From: Anaerolineae bacterium
GTDB lineage: Bacteria; Chloroflexota; Anaerolineae; Aggregatilineales; Phototrophicaceae
DNA: 26,847 nucleotides
Assembly (NCBI GenBank): GCA_020848855.1
Contig: JADLHH010000520.1
Span: 1-26,847 of the forward strand
Reading direction: 5' to 3'
Positions within the stretch are counted from its first letter, which is position 1, and each line of letters starts with the position of its first letter. This document shows positions 1-8,243 of this stretch, in pieces. The notes beneath the pieces were generated by a model. It saw only the letters and a list, made by a program, of their open reading frames with translations. It ran no database searches and was not told the DNA's origin. The translations under genes were made by a program, and so were the position numbers.

Positions 1-2
1 AC

Positions 3-719
3 GCAGCGGCGCTGGAAAACGGCGGTCGCGTGCTGCGCTGCGGTCAGCCGCAGGACGTGCTGTTCCGTCTGCGCCCCACCGACAAGCTGCGCGCGCGCGT
101 CAAGGCTGGCGCGGCGCTGGCGAAAAACGCCTCGACCATGCGCATCACCTCGCCGGCAGGAACCGACCTGACCTGCTCGATTCAGGATAAGGTCGTGCTC
201 GACCTGTACAGCCTCGCCGACGAGCCGGGGCGCTGGGACAACTGGCCCACCGGCATGGTCTCAATTGGTCCCGACGAATACAGCGCCAACGGCACGCTCG
301 TACTGGACGTGAACGACATCATGCTGCGGCTGGGGCGCTACGTGACCGCGCCGGTCAAGATGGAAGTCCACGACGGCAAAATCACCAGGATCGACGGTGG
401 GCTGGACGCGCGCAGTCTGGAAGACTGGTTCGAATCGTTCCACGACGACGTGGCGTACCGCATCGCCCACATTGGCTGGGGCTGCGAAGACCGCGCCGAC
501 TGGAACCGCATGGGCATGTACCTGCGCGACCCGGCGACCCAGGACAACGAATCGTACTACGGCAACATGCAGATCGCGTTCGGCGCGAACACCGCCATCT
601 TCAAGGGGCAGAACGTCTCGAAGGCGCACATCGACTTCCCGTGCCGCAGCAACAGCATCTGGCTGGACGACCTGCACATCATGGAAAAGGGTCAGTTCCT
701 GCTTGAGGAGTTGAAGTAA
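3..719 (+). CDS. NicX-like (M29-fold) metal-dependent enzyme, 5'-truncated
   Basis: The reading frame is open from the window edge, so the N-terminus is missing; 238 codons plus stop are visible, against roughly 350 residues for the family. The protein resembles 2,5-dihydroxypyridine 5,6-dioxygenase (NicX) and related proteins that share the M29 aminopeptidase fold. The visible part contains an HIGWG motif (His codon 468-470) and, 53 residues later, an H-x-D motif (His codon 627-629, Asp 633-635). This spacing equals that of the Fe(II) ligands His265, His318 and Asp320 that I recall for Pseudomonas NicX, so the metal site appears intact. The family also contains uncharacterised aminopeptidase-like members, so ring cleavage of a pyridine is not proven; no nicD, nicF or nicE partner is visible. 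The stop codon directly abuts the ATG of the next gene. Confidence 0.72.
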   Translation, partial: AAALENGGRVLRCGQPQDVLFRLRPTDKLRARVKAGAALAKNASTMRITSPAGTDLTCSIQDKVVLDLYSLADEPGRWDNWPTGMVSIGPDEYSANGTLVLDVNDIMLRLGRYVTAPVKMEVHDGKITRIDGGLDARSLEDWFESFHDDVAYRIAHIGWGCEDRADWNRMGMYLRDPATQDNESYYGNMQIAFGANTAIFKGQNVSKAHIDFPCRSNSIWLDDLHIMEKGQFLLEELK

Positions 720-1904
720 ATGAGCGACACCATCCAGTATCGGCGCTTAAATCCACCGGAACGCATGTTGCTCGGTCCCGACATGAGCAACGCTTCGCCG
801 CGCGCGCATCAGGGGTTGATCGCCATTCTGGAGGGGGCAACCGACCCCAGTTTCCTGAAAGTGGTCGACGAAGCGCTGGCGCTGCTGCGCTGGCTGTGGG
901 GCACGTCCAACACTGACACATTCCTGATCCCCGGCTCGGAAGAGACGGCGCTGGAAGCGGCGCTGGTCAACGCGTTGGAGCCGGGCGACGTGGCGGTGGT
1001 GGGCGTGTGCGGCTTCTTCGGCGAGCGCATGGCGCAGGCGGCGGAGCGAACCGGCGCGGCGGTCGTGCGCGTTGTGGCGGAACCCGGCAAAGCCGTGTCC
1101 GACGCCGCGCTGGAAGCCGCCGTGACGCAGCATCGCCCCAAGCTGGTCGCCGTGCTGCATGGCGAAGGCGCGACCGGCATCGAGCAGCCGCTGACCCATC
1201 TGGCGCGCATCGCCCATGACGCCGGCGCGCTGCTGCTGGTGGATACCCGCTGGACGATCAGTGCGCTGGATTTCAGGGTGGACGAACTCGAAATCGACCT
1301 GTGCGTCGCCGGGAGCCAGAAAGCCATCAGCGCCTATCCCGGCTTGGGGCTGATCACGTTCAGCAAGCGGGCAGCGGCGGCAGTCGCCAGCCGAAAGACG
1401 CCGGTCGGTAGCTGGTCGCTCGACCTGGGCAACCTGCGCCTGTACCGTACCGACGAACGCGCGGCGCAGACTTTCCCCGCGCCGATCCTATACGCGCTGA
1501 CCGAACTGCTGCAGCTTACTTACGAACAGGGCATGACCTATCGCGCGGTACGCATGGTCAACCGCCGGGATGCGGTCGTCGCCGGGTTGGAAGCGCTGGG
1601 GCTGCGCATTTTTGCCGACCCGCAGTTCCGGCTGTCCACCGTCACGGCGGCGCTCGTGCCCGACGGCATCGATCAGGATCAGATTCGCCACAAGCTTCTC
1701 GCCCCGTATCGCATCGATATTGGCGGCGGATTAGGCGACATGAAGGGCAAATTATGGCGAATTGGGGTGCTGGGGCATTCCGCGCAGCCTACATTCCTGT
1801 TATCCTTAATAAACCTGCTGGAGAGCCTGCTTCGAGAGAAAGGCTACCCCGTGCAGGAGCCGGGCAAAGCGGGTGAAACCCTGCTCGCCCATCTTGATCC
1901 ATAA
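720..1904 (+). CDS. Class V PLP-dependent aminotransferase (alanine/serine-glyoxylate type)
   Basis: This 394-residue protein has the layout of fold-type I, class V aminotransferases such as alanine-glyoxylate, serine-glyoxylate and ureidoglycine-glyoxylate transaminases. Visible marks are the N-terminal LLGPDMSNASPRA segment (family form LLGPGPSNVHPRV), a PGSEETALEA loop, an HGEGATG segment at residues 147-153, the PLP-ring aspartate in VDT (Asp175), the Schiff-base lysine in AGSQKA (Lys201), and the C-terminal GGGLG...GKLWRIG segment near residues 335-350. It probably moves an amino group from the pathway substrate or product to a 2-oxo acid in the cytoplasm. The ATG starts on the base after the upstream stop codon, so the two genes are surely cotranscribed. 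The amino donor cannot be read from sequence. Confidence 0.85.
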   Translation: MSDTIQYRRLNPPERMLLGPDMSNASPRAHQGLIAILEGATDPSFLKVVDEALALLRWLWGTSNTDTFLIPGSEETALEAALVNALEPGDVAVVGVCGFFGERMAQAAERTGAAVVRVVAEPGKAVSDAALEAAVTQHRPKLVAVLHGEGATGIEQPLTHLARIAHDAGALLLVDTRWTISALDFRVDELEIDLCVAGSQKAISAYPGLGLITFSKRAAAAVASRKTPVGSWSLDLGNLRLYRTDERAAQTFPAPILYALTELLQLTYEQGMTYRAVRMVNRRDAVVAGLEALGLRIFADPQFRLSTVTAALVPDGIDQDQIRHKLLAPYRIDIGGGLGDMKGKLWRIGVLGHSAQPTFLLSLINLLESLLREKGYPVQEPGKAGETLLAHLDP

Positions 1905-1927
1905 GGATAAGTGGGGGTGGTAAGGCG

Positions 1928-2641
1928 ATGGAATCAAATGTGTTGCTGCACCGAGTCAAGAAAGTTCGGATATCCGAGACGGTCGTCGATCAGATTCTCG
2001 ATTTGATCGACGATGGAAGCCTGAAGGTTGGCGATCAACTGCCCGGAGAGCGCGATCTGGTCAACCAGCTACAGGTGGGGCGGGCATCCGTGCGCGAAGC
2101 ACTGCGTATTCTCGAAGCGCAGGGGGTCATTGAAGTCCGTCCGGGCAAAGGAACGTTCGTCGTCGGCGAGACCATCGACGGTGACGAAGGCATCGTCCAG
2201 TGGTTCAAACAGCACATCAATGAGGAATACGATTTTCTGGAAGTCCGTGATGCGCTGGATCGCAAAGCCGCATACCTGGCGGCGCAGCGCGCCAGCGAGA
2301 GCGATATCGCCGCGATGAACGCGCTGCTCGACGAAGCGCAGCAGTGCCTGGAACAGGACGACCTTGACCGCATGGTCTCGCTCGACAAGCAGTTCCACGT
2401 CGCCATCGCCGAATCGAGCGGGAACGACATGCTGTGCCACCTGCTGGTGAGCGTCCACGAAGCCATGGTCAACCCGCGCCGTTCGCTCATCCGCCTGAAA
2501 GGACGCGCAGCCGTTTCCCAGAAAGAGCATTACGCCATTCTGGAAGCGATCAGGCAGCGCGACCCCGAAGCGGCAGAGCGGGCGATTAGCGCCCACAACA
2601 AGAGTGTGCGCGAGGCGGTCAAATCGCTGACGGACGCCTAG
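1928..2641 (+). CDS. GntR-family transcriptional regulator, FadR subfamily (FCD domain)
   Basis: The 237-residue protein has an N-terminal winged helix (about residues 8-78) with the typical LPGERDL...VGRASVREALRILEAQGVIEVRPGKGTFV core. A C-terminal all-helical FCD ligand domain follows (about 100-230). The FCD metal/ligand site is recognisable as Asp153 and His157 in the DKQFH motif, His201 and His223. The recognition helix G-R-x-S-V-R-E is the FadR/PdhR/LldR type, whose operators follow TGGTnnnACCA. Such sites are present at 15583-15601 and 15783-15816, so this protein is the likely regulator of the importer and Nudix promoters. It sits inside the catabolic operon, 23 bases after the aminotransferase and 34 before the next gene. 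The effector is probably a small carboxylate from the pathway; that is inference. Confidence 0.9.
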   Translation: MESNVLLHRVKKVRISETVVDQILDLIDDGSLKVGDQLPGERDLVNQLQVGRASVREALRILEAQGVIEVRPGKGTFVVGETIDGDEGIVQWFKQHINEEYDFLEVRDALDRKAAYLAAQRASESDIAAMNALLDEAQQCLEQDDLDRMVSLDKQFHVAIAESSGNDMLCHLLVSVHEAMVNPRRSLIRLKGRAAVSQKEHYAILEAIRQRDPEAAERAISAHNKSVREAVKSLTDA

Positions 2642-2675
2642 AAAATCGCCGCCTTGTGCTTTTAATGGAGACTGA

Positions 2676-3767
2676 ATGAGCAGCATCGAGCATATTCTCA
2701 TTATGGGCGCCGGTCCCGGCGGCATGGCAGCCGCTGCGGCGCTGGCAAATCGCGGCTATCAGGTAAATCTTTACAATCGCTCCCCGGAGCGGCTCGCGCC
2801 CCTGATCGAGCTGGGTGGCATCGAGATCGAAGGCGATCTCGGCGAGAAAGTCGTCCCGCTGGCACGCATCACGACCGATATTGCCGAAGCGGCGGAAAAC
2901 GCACAACTGATCCTGATCGCTGTCCCCGGCTACGGGCAGCGCGGGATGGTCGAAGCGCTGCTTCCTTTTCTTAAGAGTGGTCAGACCATACTACTCTTGA
3001 CGGGTTCTGCAGGTTCTTTAGAGGTCGCACCACTCATTCAGTCAACTGGCTATACGCTCGACGACATCCTGCTCGGCGAAACCGTGACGCTGCCGCAGTC
3101 GGCGCGCATGGTCGGTCCCGCCAAGCTGCGCGTCCGGCTGCCGTCGCTGCTGCGCTTCGCGGCGTTTCCCGGACGGAATACCCAGCGGCTGATGGAAACC
3201 ATCGGCGATACGCTGCGGCTGAAGCCAACCACCAGCGTGCTTGACCCCGGCTTGAACAATCCCAACTTCATGATTCACCCCGCCCCGATGCTGCTGAACT
3301 ACGCCGCCGTCGAGCGGGCAAACGGCATGTTGTCGATCATGAACGAAGGCATGACCAAAGGCGTCCTGCGCTGTCTCGATGCGGTCGATGCCGAAAAGAT
3401 GGCGCTGCAGCAGGCGCTGGGGTTGGAAGTGGTCACGATTGACGACCTGTACACCCAGAGCGGCAGCGGACCGCACGTTTACCGGCACGAAGGCGAGCCG
3501 TTCGGTCTGCGCGACCGCATCTGGGATCGCTATATCTACGAAGATGTCCCGTATGGCACGGTGCTGTATTCGTCGCTGGGGCACATGATTGGCGTGCCGA
3601 CGCCGATCAGCGATGGAATCAACCATATTCTATCGGTCGTCGAGCAAACCGATTTCTGGGCATCCGGGCGGACGGTTGAATCGCTCGGCATCGCCGGCAT
3701 GACTCGTGCGCAGCTCGTGTACTACCTTGAAACAGGCGAGAAGAACGGAAAGGGAACCGGACGTTGA
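2676..3767 (+). CDS. NAD/NADP octopine/nopaline dehydrogenase family protein
   Basis: This 363-residue protein has an N-terminal Rossmann domain with GAGPGG at residues 11-16. Its C-terminal helical domain carries the family signature PGLNNPNFMIHPAPMLLN (about 191-208), with the catalytic histidine at His201. A downstream RYIYEDVPYG segment supplies Asp290, which I place as the partner of the His in the His-Asp pair known from octopine dehydrogenase. Opine dehydrogenases reversibly join an amino acid and a 2-oxo acid by reductive amination; in a catabolic operon the oxidative direction, releasing amino acid plus keto acid, is more likely. An aminotransferase in the same operon fits that idea. 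The gene ends in a TGA that overlaps the TTG start of the next gene. Substrate is unknown. Confidence 0.85.
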   Translation: MSSIEHILIMGAGPGGMAAAAALANRGYQVNLYNRSPERLAPLIELGGIEIEGDLGEKVVPLARITTDIAEAAENAQLILIAVPGYGQRGMVEALLPFLKSGQTILLLTGSAGSLEVAPLIQSTGYTLDDILLGETVTLPQSARMVGPAKLRVRLPSLLRFAAFPGRNTQRLMETIGDTLRLKPTTSVLDPGLNNPNFMIHPAPMLLNYAAVERANGMLSIMNEGMTKGVLRCLDAVDAEKMALQQALGLEVVTIDDLYTQSGSGPHVYRHEGEPFGLRDRIWDRYIYEDVPYGTVLYSSLGHMIGVPTPISDGINHILSVVEQTDFWASGRTVESLGIAGMTRAQLVYYLETGEKNGKGTGR

Positions 3768-4894
3768 AGATCACACATGCCGAAGTCATTCTGACGAAGA
3801 TTCCGACGAAACGCCTGCACCGTATGTCGTTTGCCACGACGCGGCATCAGGAGTGTGTGTACCTGAAGCTGTACACCGATGAAGGCATCGTCGGCTTGGG
3901 CGAAGCGCCGCATATGGCGGGGTATTCCGGCGCGGGCGAAACCCAGCTTAGCGTCGCCCTTCAGCTACGCGAGCGCCTGATCCCGGCGATCCTCGGCAAA
4001 GACCCGATGCAGATCGAGGCGCGGCAGGTCGACGTGAACCGCGCCGTGCCCTGGAACCCGCGCGCCAAAAGCGCCATCAACATGGCGCTCTACGACATCG
4101 TCGGCAAGGCATTCAACACGCCCGTGTACAACCTGCTCGGCGGCATGGTGCGCGACAGCGTCCCCCTGAGCTGGTCGATCCCGATCACCGATCACGCCGC
4201 CGCCGTCGAAGAAGCCAATGTCATGGTCGAGCGCGGCTGGCGTATCCTCAAGATGAAAGTCGGGCATGAAGACCCGACGCACGACATCGAGCGCACCCGG
4301 CAGGTGCGGCGCGCGGTCGGCGCGGACATCAACATTCGCGCTGACGCGAACCAGGCGTGGGACGTACCGACCGCCATCCGGGTCATCCGCACGCTGGAAC
4401 CGGAAAATCTTCAGTTCATGGAACAGCCGACGGTGATCCACGACCTGGACGCGCTGGCGGAAGTGCGCTTGGCGACCAACACCTACATCATGGCGGACGA
4501 GAGCGCCAATTCGCCGCTGGATGTGCTGAATCTGGCGAAGAAACGCGCCGTCGACCTGATCAGCATTTACATCAACAACCCCGGCGGCATCACCAACGCC
4601 AAGAAGATGGCGGTCGTCGCCGAGCCTGCCGGAATTGGCTGCTACATCGGCGGCGCGCTCGAAGGACCGATCGCGGCGCGCGCCTGCCTGCACCTCGCCG
4701 CCTCGTGCCCGAACGTCACCTGGGGCTGCGAAATGACCGGGCAGTTCCTGCTGGAAGCCGACATCGGCGCCGAGCCGATTGGCTTCGAAGGCGGCGCGCT
4801 GGTCGTGCCGCAGGGTCCCGGCTTGGGCGGCGACCTCGACCCGGCGAAAGTGGCGCAGTATCAGATCGATTCATTCAGCGTCGAACCAGCGTAG
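3764..4894 (+). CDS. Mandelate racemase/muconate lactonizing enzyme family protein
   Basis: The 376-residue protein has the two-domain enolase-superfamily build: an N-terminal capping domain (about 1-125) and a TIM-barrel domain. The KxK motif is Lys163-Met-Lys165. The metal ligands are Asp194 (RADANQ), Glu220 (MEQP) and Asp245 (ADES). In MLE-subgroup enzymes a catalytic lysine sits at the end of the sixth strand in a K-[IL]-x-x-x-GG context. Here the aligned segment is ISIYINNPGG, with Tyr269 where Lys is expected, so acid/base chemistry may be one-sided or different. The barrel ends with the usual GGALEG and WG.E segments. The start is TTG at 3764, overlapping the upstream stop by four bases (TTGA), which indicates translational coupling. 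It could be a racemase, cycloisomerase, dehydratase or dipeptide epimerase relative; I cannot choose. Confidence 0.85.
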   Translation: MKITHAEVILTKIPTKRLHRMSFATTRHQECVYLKLYTDEGIVGLGEAPHMAGYSGAGETQLSVALQLRERLIPAILGKDPMQIEARQVDVNRAVPWNPRAKSAINMALYDIVGKAFNTPVYNLLGGMVRDSVPLSWSIPITDHAAAVEEANVMVERGWRILKMKVGHEDPTHDIERTRQVRRAVGADINIRADANQAWDVPTAIRVIRTLEPENLQFMEQPTVIHDLDALAEVRLATNTYIMADESANSPLDVLNLAKKRAVDLISIYINNPGGITNAKKMAVVAEPAGIGCYIGGALEGPIAARACLHLAASCPNVTWGCEMTGQFLLEADIGAEPIGFEGGALVVPQGPGLGGDLDPAKVAQYQIDSFSVEPA

Positions 4895-4905
4895 GCGAAA
4901 CCACC

Positions 4906-5910
4906 ATGAAATTTGGCTTCGGATTTGTGCCGAAAATGCCGCTGGCGGACAGTCTCCAGATCGTCCGCCAGGGCGAAGCGCTTGGCTACGACATGATCTG
5001 GATTCCCGACCAGAGCTTCTACCGCGACCCGTTTCTGGTGATGGCGGCATGGGCGCAGGCGACGACGCGAGTCCAGTTCATGATTGGCGTGACGAACCCC
5101 TACACCCGCCACCCGGCACAGGTCGCGCGGTCGATGGCGACGCTCGACGAGATGACCGGCGGGCGGGCGAACCTGGGCATTGGCGCGGGCAACCGCCGCG
5201 AGCTGCTCCTGCCGATGGGCTACGAGCAGACGGCTGCCGCCACCCGCTGCCGCGAGATGGCGGAGATCGTCCGCGTCCTGCTCAGCGGCGAGAAAGTGCA
5301 TTATTCCAGCGAATACGTGGTCGCCGAAGGCATCGCGCTCGAATGGACGCCGCCCCGCCCTGACCTGCCGATCTACATCGCCGGGCGCGGCGGCAAGCTG
5401 CTGGAAACAGCGGGCGAAGTTGCCGATGGCGCAATCGTCGGCGCGGTCGTCTCGCCGGATGGGCTGGACTATGCCTTCGGGGCGATTCAGCGCGGCGCGG
5501 AAGCCGCCGGCAGGCAGATTGCCGATATCAAGGTCGTCAGTTGGGTGACGATGCGCGTGGTCGACGACATGGACGCCATCCGGGGGCGGCTGAAGGCGTC
5601 GATTGCCCATATCATCGGCGGCGCGCCGGAAACGCTCCTGCTGGCGCTGGGCTTGGAGCCGGAATACATCGCCACCCTGAAAGCGGCATATTTCAAGGGC
5701 GGGCAGACCGCCGCCGCCGAATTCGTCACCGACCGCGAAATCGATATGCTGTCGGTGGTGGGCGATGCCGCCGCCGTGCGCGTCAAAGTGCGGCGCTTAG
5801 CCGAGCGCGGCGTCGACCAGATCGGCGTGCTGCTGACCGAAAACACGCCTGAAGCCTGTATCGAAGTGATCGAGCGCATCGCGCGCGACATCATGCCGGA
5901 CTTTCGCTGA
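4906..5910 (+). CDS. LLM-class flavin/F420-dependent oxidoreductase (copy 1)
   Basis: The protein is 334 residues from ATG 4906; the frame is open further upstream, but that part overlaps the preceding gene and has no family similarity. It is a bacterial-luciferase-like TIM-barrel oxidoreductase, close to the F420-dependent methylene-tetrahydromethanopterin reductase type. Visible are the N-terminal MKFGFGFVPK strand, GYDMIWIPDQ, GVTNPYTRHPAQVARSMATLDEMTGGR and GIGAGNR, and a C-terminal GVDQIGVLL strand. Whether it uses F420 or FMN, and whether it hydroxylates, opens a ring or reduces, is not readable. It is clearly paralogous along its whole length to the protein at 10648-11649. It starts 11 bases after the enolase-superfamily gene, and its TGA shares one base with the ATG of the MATE gene. 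Confidence 0.85.
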   Translation: MKFGFGFVPKMPLADSLQIVRQGEALGYDMIWIPDQSFYRDPFLVMAAWAQATTRVQFMIGVTNPYTRHPAQVARSMATLDEMTGGRANLGIGAGNRRELLLPMGYEQTAAATRCREMAEIVRVLLSGEKVHYSSEYVVAEGIALEWTPPRPDLPIYIAGRGGKLLETAGEVADGAIVGAVVSPDGLDYAFGAIQRGAEAAGRQIADIKVVSWVTMRVVDDMDAIRGRLKASIAHIIGGAPETLLLALGLEPEYIATLKAAYFKGGQTAAAEFVTDREIDMLSVVGDAAAVRVKVRRLAERGVDQIGVLLTENTPEACIEVIERIARDIMPDFR

Positions 5911-7229
5911 TGCCCGTTTCGATTGGCTACATCCTGCGCCTCGCTGTCCCGATGATCGGAGAGCAGTTCCTGGTGTTCGGCATTGCGCTGTTCGATACGG
6001 CAGTCGCCGGCAGCCTGGGAATTGTCGCTATCTCGGCGCAGTCAGTCGTCGTGCGCTGGGTGCAGTTCACCACCGTCATTTACAACATCATGAGCGTGGG
6101 TGGGTCAATCCTCGTGGCGCAGGCAGTCGGGCAAAAGCGGCTCGACCATGCCGACAATTATCTCGTCGGCGCGCTGACGCTCTCGCTGGCTGCCGGCGTC
6201 GCTCTGACGCTGCTCGTCCTGCTGCTGAGTCCGGCGCTGGTCGGCATCATGGGCGTTGACGCTTCGGTGATCGCGCTCGGCGTGCCCTACCTCAGCCTGA
6301 TCGCCTGGTCGTTCCCATTCAATTTTCTCCTGCTCAGCGCGGCGGGCTGCGTGCGCGGCGCGGGCGATGCGCGCACGCCGCTGCTCGTCCTCGCCGCCGC
6401 CAACGTCGTCCACGTCATCCTGGTGATCACGCTGGTGCGCGATGCCGGGCTGGGCTTGCAGGGTATCGCGCTGGCGACGATCATCAGCCGCCTGCTGGGG
6501 TGCGCGGCGTTCGCTTTCCTGCTGGTGCGCGGCGTCGCCGGGTTGAAGCTGGCGCGCGTGCAGCCGAGCCTGCCCGCCATGCGCAATATCTGGCGGGTCG
6601 GCAGCGCTGTCGGCGGTGAGCAGCTTGCGCTGCGGCTGGGGCAGCTTGTCAACCTGCGGCTGGTCGCCACGCTGGGCACGCAGTTGGTCGCCGCTTATTC
6701 GGTCGTCATCAACACCGTCTCAATCCTGCTGACAATCGGCATCGGCTTCATGGCTGCCTCGCTCACCATCGTCGGGCAGTTGATCGGCGCGGGCGACGCG
6801 GAGCGCGTCTACACGACCGGCTGGCGCATTCTGTACCTCGGCTGGGGCGTGGTCGGCAGCCTGTGCCTGCTGTTCTTCCTGTATCCGCACATCAACGCGC
6901 TGTTCGCCTCCGACCCGGAAACGCTGGATATCGCCGCGCTGGGGCTGCGCGTGCTGCTGATCAGCGTGCCGTTCGAGCTGGTCAATCAGGTGATCACCGG
7001 GGCGCTGCGCGGCTCCGGCGATACCGGCTACCCGATGTTCCTGACCGCGCTGGGACATTGGGTGATCCGCCTGCCGCTGATCGCGCTGCTGGTCGGCGTC
7101 GGCAAAATGGGCTTGAACGGCGTCTGGCTGGCGATGATCGTCGAGACCGTCGTCCGCGCCGCGCTCAATCTGCGGCGCTTCCAGCCAAGCCTGATGCCCG
7201 AAGCCAAGCCGGAGATGCACCTCTTATGA
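5910..7229 (+). CDS. MATE-family multidrug/metabolite efflux transporter
   Basis: This 439-residue, very hydrophobic protein has about 12 predicted membrane helices in two homologous halves, the size and pattern of MATE exporters (NorM/DinF group). The conserved motif G.IDTA.aG near the N-terminus appears as GIALFDTAVAGSLG. The sequence RGAGDARTPL in the first half and RGSGDTGYPM in the second are the matching repeat marks of the family. It should sit in the cytoplasmic membrane and export a cationic or aromatic compound in exchange for H+ or Na+. In this operon it may expel a toxic substrate or intermediate. The ATG at 5910 overlaps the upstream TGA by one base, and the gene end overlaps the next start by four bases (ATGA). 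Confidence 0.9.
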   Translation: MPVSIGYILRLAVPMIGEQFLVFGIALFDTAVAGSLGIVAISAQSVVVRWVQFTTVIYNIMSVGGSILVAQAVGQKRLDHADNYLVGALTLSLAAGVALTLLVLLLSPALVGIMGVDASVIALGVPYLSLIAWSFPFNFLLLSAAGCVRGAGDARTPLLVLAAANVVHVILVITLVRDAGLGLQGIALATIISRLLGCAAFAFLLVRGVAGLKLARVQPSLPAMRNIWRVGSAVGGEQLALRLGQLVNLRLVATLGTQLVAAYSVVINTVSILLTIGIGFMAASLTIVGQLIGAGDAERVYTTGWRILYLGWGVVGSLCLLFFLYPHINALFASDPETLDIAALGLRVLLISVPFELVNQVITGALRGSGDTGYPMFLTALGHWVIRLPLIALLVGVGKMGLNGVWLAMIVETVVRAALNLRRFQPSLMPEAKPEMHLL

Positions 7230-8212
7230 CCCGTAAGCTGGCGCTGACGTTTGAAGCTGGGGGCGACCCGGCGGTGTGCGGGCAGATGCTCGATGTGCTG
7301 CGTCGCGCCGGCGTGCCTGCCACGATTTTTTTGGCGGGCAACTGGTCTGAACAGTATCCTGAACTGGTCAGGCGCATGTCTTCCGAAGGGCATGAACTCG
7401 GCAACCATTCCTACAGCCACCCCGACCTGACCCGGTGCGGCGACGCCGCCGTGCGCGACGAACTGCGCCGCACCGATGCCGTCGTCCAGCAGTTGACCGG
7501 GCAGCGCCCCTTTCCCTGGTTTCGCCCGCCCTATGACGCCATCGACGCCCGCGTCCGGCAGATCGCGGTCAGCGAAGGCTACCGGCTTGTCCAGCGCAGC
7601 GCCTTCGATGGCGGGCATTACCCCGGCGAAACCACGCCGGAGCAGGTCGTCTGCCGCAGCGTCGAGAATGCGTATCCCGGCGCGGTGCTCACCTACCACT
7701 TGGACAGCCCCAAAACGCTGGCGGTTCTGGCGTCCATTCTGGAGCGCCTGAACGAACTCGGCTTTGCATGTGTGCGGCTCTCCGACCTGCCCGCCGTCAG
7801 CGAGCGCCCGGAACGCCGCCCCGAATTCGAGGCGCTGGATATCGCTCCCGGCTACCTGCAGGTGCTGAAGCGCGGGGCGCGCGCCTGGTCGCTCAACGTG
7901 ACCGAATTCGGGGCGCGCGCGAATACGCCGTTGGATACCCCGGTTGCGCTCGCCGCGACGAACGGCAGCAGCCTCAGCCTGCTCACCGGGCAGGACGCTG
8001 CCGACTGGAAACCCGGTTCCGAGCATGACCGCTATCTGCTGGTGCTGGCGGGCAGCGTGGAATGCTGTTTTCGCGCTCACGACCATCCAGACGTGAGCGT
8101 GCGTGCGGTTGGTTCTCCCGGCGACCTGATTCTGTGGGCGAACGGCTGCGAACTCCGCGCCGTGTCGTCCGGGGCGTCGGCGCAAAGCTGGATCGTGCTT
8201 GTTTTCGAGTGA
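7226..8212 (+). CDS. NodB-type polysaccharide deacetylase-like protein with C-terminal cupin-like domain
   Basis: The protein is 328 residues from ATG 7226, chosen because this start overlaps the MATE stop in an ATGA; the frame runs open further upstream inside the MATE gene. Residues 1-185 form a NodB domain. Motif 2 (NHSYSHPDL, His61 and His65) and motif 3 (FRPPYD, 99-104) are clear. Motif 1, normally TFDDG, reads TFEAGGD (8-14), so the catalytic-base Asp is Glu and the metal-binding second Asp is Ala. The last motif, usually an LxH segment, reads LTYHLDS (155-161). From about 215 onward there is a beta-rich segment with a cupin-like GD-I-LWANG turn. No signal peptide is present, so it is cytoplasmic and unlikely to act on cell-wall glycan. 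Action on a small N-acyl or cyclic amide compound of the pathway is a guess. Confidence 0.75.
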   Translation: MTRKLALTFEAGGDPAVCGQMLDVLRRAGVPATIFLAGNWSEQYPELVRRMSSEGHELGNHSYSHPDLTRCGDAAVRDELRRTDAVVQQLTGQRPFPWFRPPYDAIDARVRQIAVSEGYRLVQRSAFDGGHYPGETTPEQVVCRSVENAYPGAVLTYHLDSPKTLAVLASILERLNELGFACVRLSDLPAVSERPERRPEFEALDIAPGYLQVLKRGARAWSLNVTEFGARANTPLDTPVALAATNGSSLSLLTGQDAADWKPGSEHDRYLLVLAGSVECCFRAHDHPDVSVRAVGSPGDLILWANGCELRAVSSGASAQSWIVLVFE

Positions 8213-8230
8213 AACGGATGCTTTTCAGAC

Positions 8231-8235
8231 GGAGG
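8231..8235 (+). promoter_or_regulatory. Ribosome binding site deciding the M24 start
   Basis: GGAGG lies 8 bases before ATG 8244. An in-frame ATG at 8199 exists but has no such site and overlaps the end of the previous gene, so the downstream start is preferred. Confidence 0.8.
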
Positions 8236-8243
8236 ATAGAATA

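Noticed and set aside
2057..2068. CTGGTCAACCAG palindrome resembling the FadR-type operator
   Set aside because: Spacer is 2 instead of 3 bases and it lies within the coding part of the GntR gene; probably codon chance.
4357..4905. Upstream extension of the first LLM frame
   Set aside because: It overlaps the enolase-superfamily gene; the translated part is Arg-rich shadow, while MKFGFGFVPK is the true family start.
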